From the NCBI GenBank assembly GCA_026706505.1, contig JAPOYQ010000750.1, positions 1-8,162 of the forward strand: a stretch of DNA of 8,162 nucleotides, in the 5' to 3' direction. How positions within the stretch are numbered: the first letter of the stretch is position 1; each line of letters begins with the position of its first letter. Of the stretch, positions 6,337-8,162 are shown piece by piece. This stretch comes from Gemmatimonadota bacterium. Its GTDB lineage: Bacteria; Latescibacterota; UBA2968; UBA8231. A program made the translations under genes and the position numbers. The notes under the pieces are model-generated. The model was given only the letters and a program-made list of their open reading frames with translations. It searched no databases and was not told the origin of the DNA.

Positions 6337-7443
6337 CTACGGGGTCTCGTATGGCGGCGAGCCATAGTTCCACTCATCGACCGCGAACCTCCAGTGCGCA
6401 TCGACTTGCTCGCGCACGCGGGGATCGGGCTCGTATTGATTTTGCTTGTACGACGACAGCGTGGCGGCGTAGTCCGCGATTGGGGGCTCGGCTCGCTCCC
6501 AGTCGAGATCGAAGCTCCGGTAAATCCGACTGATCTCCCCCATTGGATCCCGGCGCAAATCCTCGAAACGCATCTCGATGAACCGGTCAGACGGAATAGA
6601 CGACCTGTCCCTTAGGTAGTTCTGCATGATTCTCTGGTACATGCGGACGGCCCCGGCCTCCAACTCGGCCGAATCATAGTCTTCCATGGTATACGATCTA
6701 GTCAGGGTGGACAACATGTGCATGTACGACGGATACAGGTCGTAGGGATTGCGAACGATGTGTATGTAGTAGGCCCCCGGAAACATCTCCATGATCTGGG
6801 GGAGTCGTCCCAGATTCGGGGTGGCCTTCTGCACTACTCGCTTGCCGCCGTGCATATAGGTCGCCTTTTTTACAACCTTCATGTATCCCCTGCGCCACGC
6901 GCGAACCTCGGCGTCGCTGGCCTCCATGAGCACGTACTTCTGGTGCAGCTCTTCCATCAGCGAGGGGAAGGTGAACGCGTGCGTGACTGAACGGTGCGAA
7001 TGCAGCGCGTGCGCGAAGACCTCTTCCTGAGGCAGATCCATATCGGCGGCCACGTTGTCGATGCCTCGGTTCTCAGGCACTCGGGACGCCAGCTTCTTCT
7101 TCAAGCGCTCCCCGCCAACCAAGCAGAACGGGATCGCGGCCTGATAGTTGGAGCAATAACCTAGGTCGGGGTCGTGTGCCAAGAGGTTGTGGAGTAAAGT
7201 CGTGCCCGAGCGCGGAAAGCCGAGGATGATAATGGAGGGCTTGGTGATTCGGGTCCGCGCGATCGGCAGGCCGTATAAAGCCCATTCCAGCCAGCGCGGA
7301 ATGGCCGTGATTAGACTGGTGATGAGTGCCTGCCTGAGTCTGGCCCGGTAAGGGGGCCTCACGCCGCCCACCTTGGCGAGAAGTCGGAACCAAACGCGCA
7401 AAGGGGCCATCGACATCGGATTGAATTCTTCTGGCTGAGCCAT
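6337..7443 (-). CDS. PAPS-dependent sulfotransferase (Sulfotransfer_3-like)
   Basis: This enzyme is expected to transfer a sulfuryl group from 3'-phosphoadenylyl sulfate to a hydroxyl or amine of an acceptor. The 368-residue protein carries the 5'-phosphosulfate-binding loop LGFPRSGTTLLHNLL (74-88) and the 3'-phosphate-binding motif IHIVRNPYDLYPSY (227-240), with R231 and S239 at the canonical R-x7-S spacing. It also has FEDLRRDP (293-300) and a C-terminal SYKQNQYEPDPR (331-342). No transmembrane anchor or signal peptide is evident, so it is cytosolic. The start is ATG 7443 with a GGGAG 9 bases upstream. The same frame stays open to 8145, but that part overlaps the phosphotransferase gene and is not sulfotransferase-like. 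It lies 26 bases after the phosphotransferase and 6 bases before the exporter, which implies co-expression. The acceptor is unknown. Confidence 0.93.
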   Translation of the reverse strand: MAQPEEFNPMSMAPLRVWFRLLAKVGGVRPPYRARLRQALITSLITAIPRWLEWALYGLPIARTRITKPSIIILGFPRSGTTLLHNLLAHDPDLGYCSNYQAAIPFCLVGGERLKKKLASRVPENRGIDNVAADMDLPQEEVFAHALHSHRSVTHAFTFPSLMEELHQKYVLMEASDAEVRAWRRGYMKVVKKATYMHGGKRVVQKATPNLGRLPQIMEMFPGAYYIHIVRNPYDLYPSYMHMLSTLTRSYTMEDYDSAELEAGAVRMYQRIMQNYLRDRSSIPSDRFIEMRFEDLRRDPMGEISRIYRSFDLDWERAEPPIADYAATLSSYKQNQYEPDPRVREQVDAHWRFAVDEWNYGSPPYETP

Positions 7444-7452
7444 AGTAGTGAT

Positions 7453-7457
7453 CTCCC
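7453..7457 (-). promoter_or_regulatory. Ribosome binding site deciding the sulfotransferase start
   Basis: On the minus strand GGGAG (followed by AT) lies 9 bases before ATG 7443. It falls in the 26-base gap after the phosphotransferase stop. It supports MAQPEEF as the N-terminus rather than any start further upstream in the long open frame. Confidence 0.6.
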
Positions 7458-7469
7458 AAATGCGATCGA

Positions 7470-8162
7470 CTAACGCGAACCATCGGTTCGCAATCCCGGC
7501 CCAGCCTGTGTGCGCCCTCTGGCCGAGCCCCGCCTCGCCGCGTGATGTGCCAGCCGGGTGATGGCCCAGCCAAGGGCCGAGCGCCGTCCGGCGGAAGCGA
7601 TGTGCGCCCAGCCGTCGACGCCGTCGATGGCGTGGAGCGTGCGCCGCAGGCAGGTCTGGGTCAACCGGTGCGCCCGTTCGTTGTCGAGGTTTGCCGAGCC
7701 CGCCACGATCACCTGCCGGACCAAACAGGCGAGCACCGAGGCGCGGTAAAGCTCCCGGCACTTCTCGATACTGAATTCGCGAACGCCCCGTGCGCAGAGC
7801 TCGTCGTGATACTCCTCCAAGAGTTCCCCCTCGATCCTTGGCCGCAAGGCACGGCTCACGCTGGTACATACAAAGTATGCCAGATCGTACAGGCCGCACC
7901 CGATGGCGGCGGCCTGCCAGTCCACGATCGCGAAACGCTCGGCTTCGCGCGGAGAGAAGAACATGTTGTCGAGCCGGTAGTCGCCGTGGATGAAGGTCTT
8001 CGGACCGGAGGACGCGGCGGCAAGCTGACCCGCCACGAACGGGCCGAACGCGGCGGCGAGCTCGCGGTGACTGGAACTGACGGCTTCGGGGAACCGGGCG
8101 AGGGCAGCGGGGAGGCTCTTCACGTATACGAACTGAAGAGCCCATCTGACGAGAGGGCGAAA
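7470..8162 (-). CDS. Phosphotransferase of the APH/EcKinase-like fold, 5'-truncated
   Basis: This is a protein-kinase-like small-molecule phosphotransferase related to aminoglycoside phosphotransferase and ecdysteroid-kinase-like families. The 230 visible residues run from the window edge; a GTG at 8123 lies inside the conserved region and is unlikely to be the true start. The catalytic loop FIHGDYRLDNMFF has Brenner-type HGDxxxxN (D at visible residue 61, N at 66). The Mg-binding segment AIVDWQAAAIGCGLYDLAYF has its Asp at 81. A C-terminal helical lobe follows (EYHDELCARGVREFSIEKCRELYR). The ATP-binding N-lobe is outside the window. The last 35 or so residues, after GWAHIASAG, are Arg/Ala/Gly-rich and do not resemble the family end. 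It leads the sulfotransferase and exporter in the same direction. The substrate is unknown; antibiotic modification is possible but not shown. Confidence 0.88.
   Translation of the reverse strand, partial: FRPLVRWALQFVYVKSLPAALARFPEAVSSSHRELAAAFGPFVAGQLAAASSGPKTFIHGDYRLDNMFFSPREAERFAIVDWQAAAIGCGLYDLAYFVCTSVSRALRPRIEGELLEEYHDELCARGVREFSIEKCRELYRASVLACLVRQVIVAGSANLDNERAHRLTQTCLRRTLHAIDGVDGWAHIASAGRRSALGWAITRLAHHAARRGSARGRTQAGPGLRTDGSR

Noticed and set aside
7444..8145. Upstream extension of the sulfotransferase frame to a 602-codon open frame
   Set aside because: It overlaps the phosphotransferase, whose HGDxxxxN and VDW motifs lie in another frame. The extension is Arg/Pro-rich without family features, and a good GGGAG supports the ATG at 7443.
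7470..8162. Calling the phosphotransferase an aminoglycoside resistance gene
   Set aside because: Only the generic APH catalytic motifs are visible, the N-lobe is missing, and the sequence looks closer to the broad EcKinase-like group. A resistance role is not supported.

Overview
The window is a G+C-rich bacterial chromosome fragment, almost entirely coding, with two converging blocks that meet at about 3940. I see no tRNA, rRNA, CRISPR array, insertion sequence or convincing promoter or terminator. No gene-free stretch exceeds about 30 bases. The organism cannot be fixed from this sequence. A DUF3098-like two-helix membrane protein and a phytanoyl-CoA dioxygenase-like oxygenase behind the S16-TrmD-L19 genes are what I would expect in an uncultured FCB-group-type lineage (for example Latescibacteria-like). 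That is inference from remembered families, not a search result.

Left block, plus strand, 1-3935. This is a translation and protein-targeting operon: the 3' part of ffh (SRP GTPase), rpsP (ribosomal protein S16, TTG start, long Ala/Glu/Pro-rich acidic repeat tail), rimM (30S maturation factor, broken by an apparent internal deletion with frameshift), trmD (tRNA m1G37 methyltransferase) and rplS (L19). These are followed by a 77-residue membrane protein and a PhyH-type Fe(II)/2-oxoglutarate dioxygenase. Spacing is tight throughout. ATGA start/stop overlaps couple rimM to trmD and the membrane protein to the dioxygenase, so the last two genes look like genuine passengers of the ribosomal operon.

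Right block, minus strand, 8162-3945, read right to left. It holds the 3' part of an aminoglycoside-phosphotransferase-fold (APH/EcKinase-like) small-molecule kinase, a PAPS-dependent sulfotransferase, a 14-helix DHA2-type MFS exporter and a PfkB-family sugar/nucleoside kinase. Gaps are 26, 6 and 7 bases, so this looks like one transcription unit. Two group-transfer enzymes followed by an exporter suggest a modify-and-export cassette for a small molecule, but the substrate is unknown and the cassette continues beyond the right edge.

The best points for a second look are the damaged rimM inside an otherwise intact essential operon, the repetitive acidic S16 extension, the phosphotransferase-sulfotransferase-exporter cassette, and the loss of the usual acidic residue in helix 1 of the exporter. 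I did not find anything I would call a clear new defence or mobile system.
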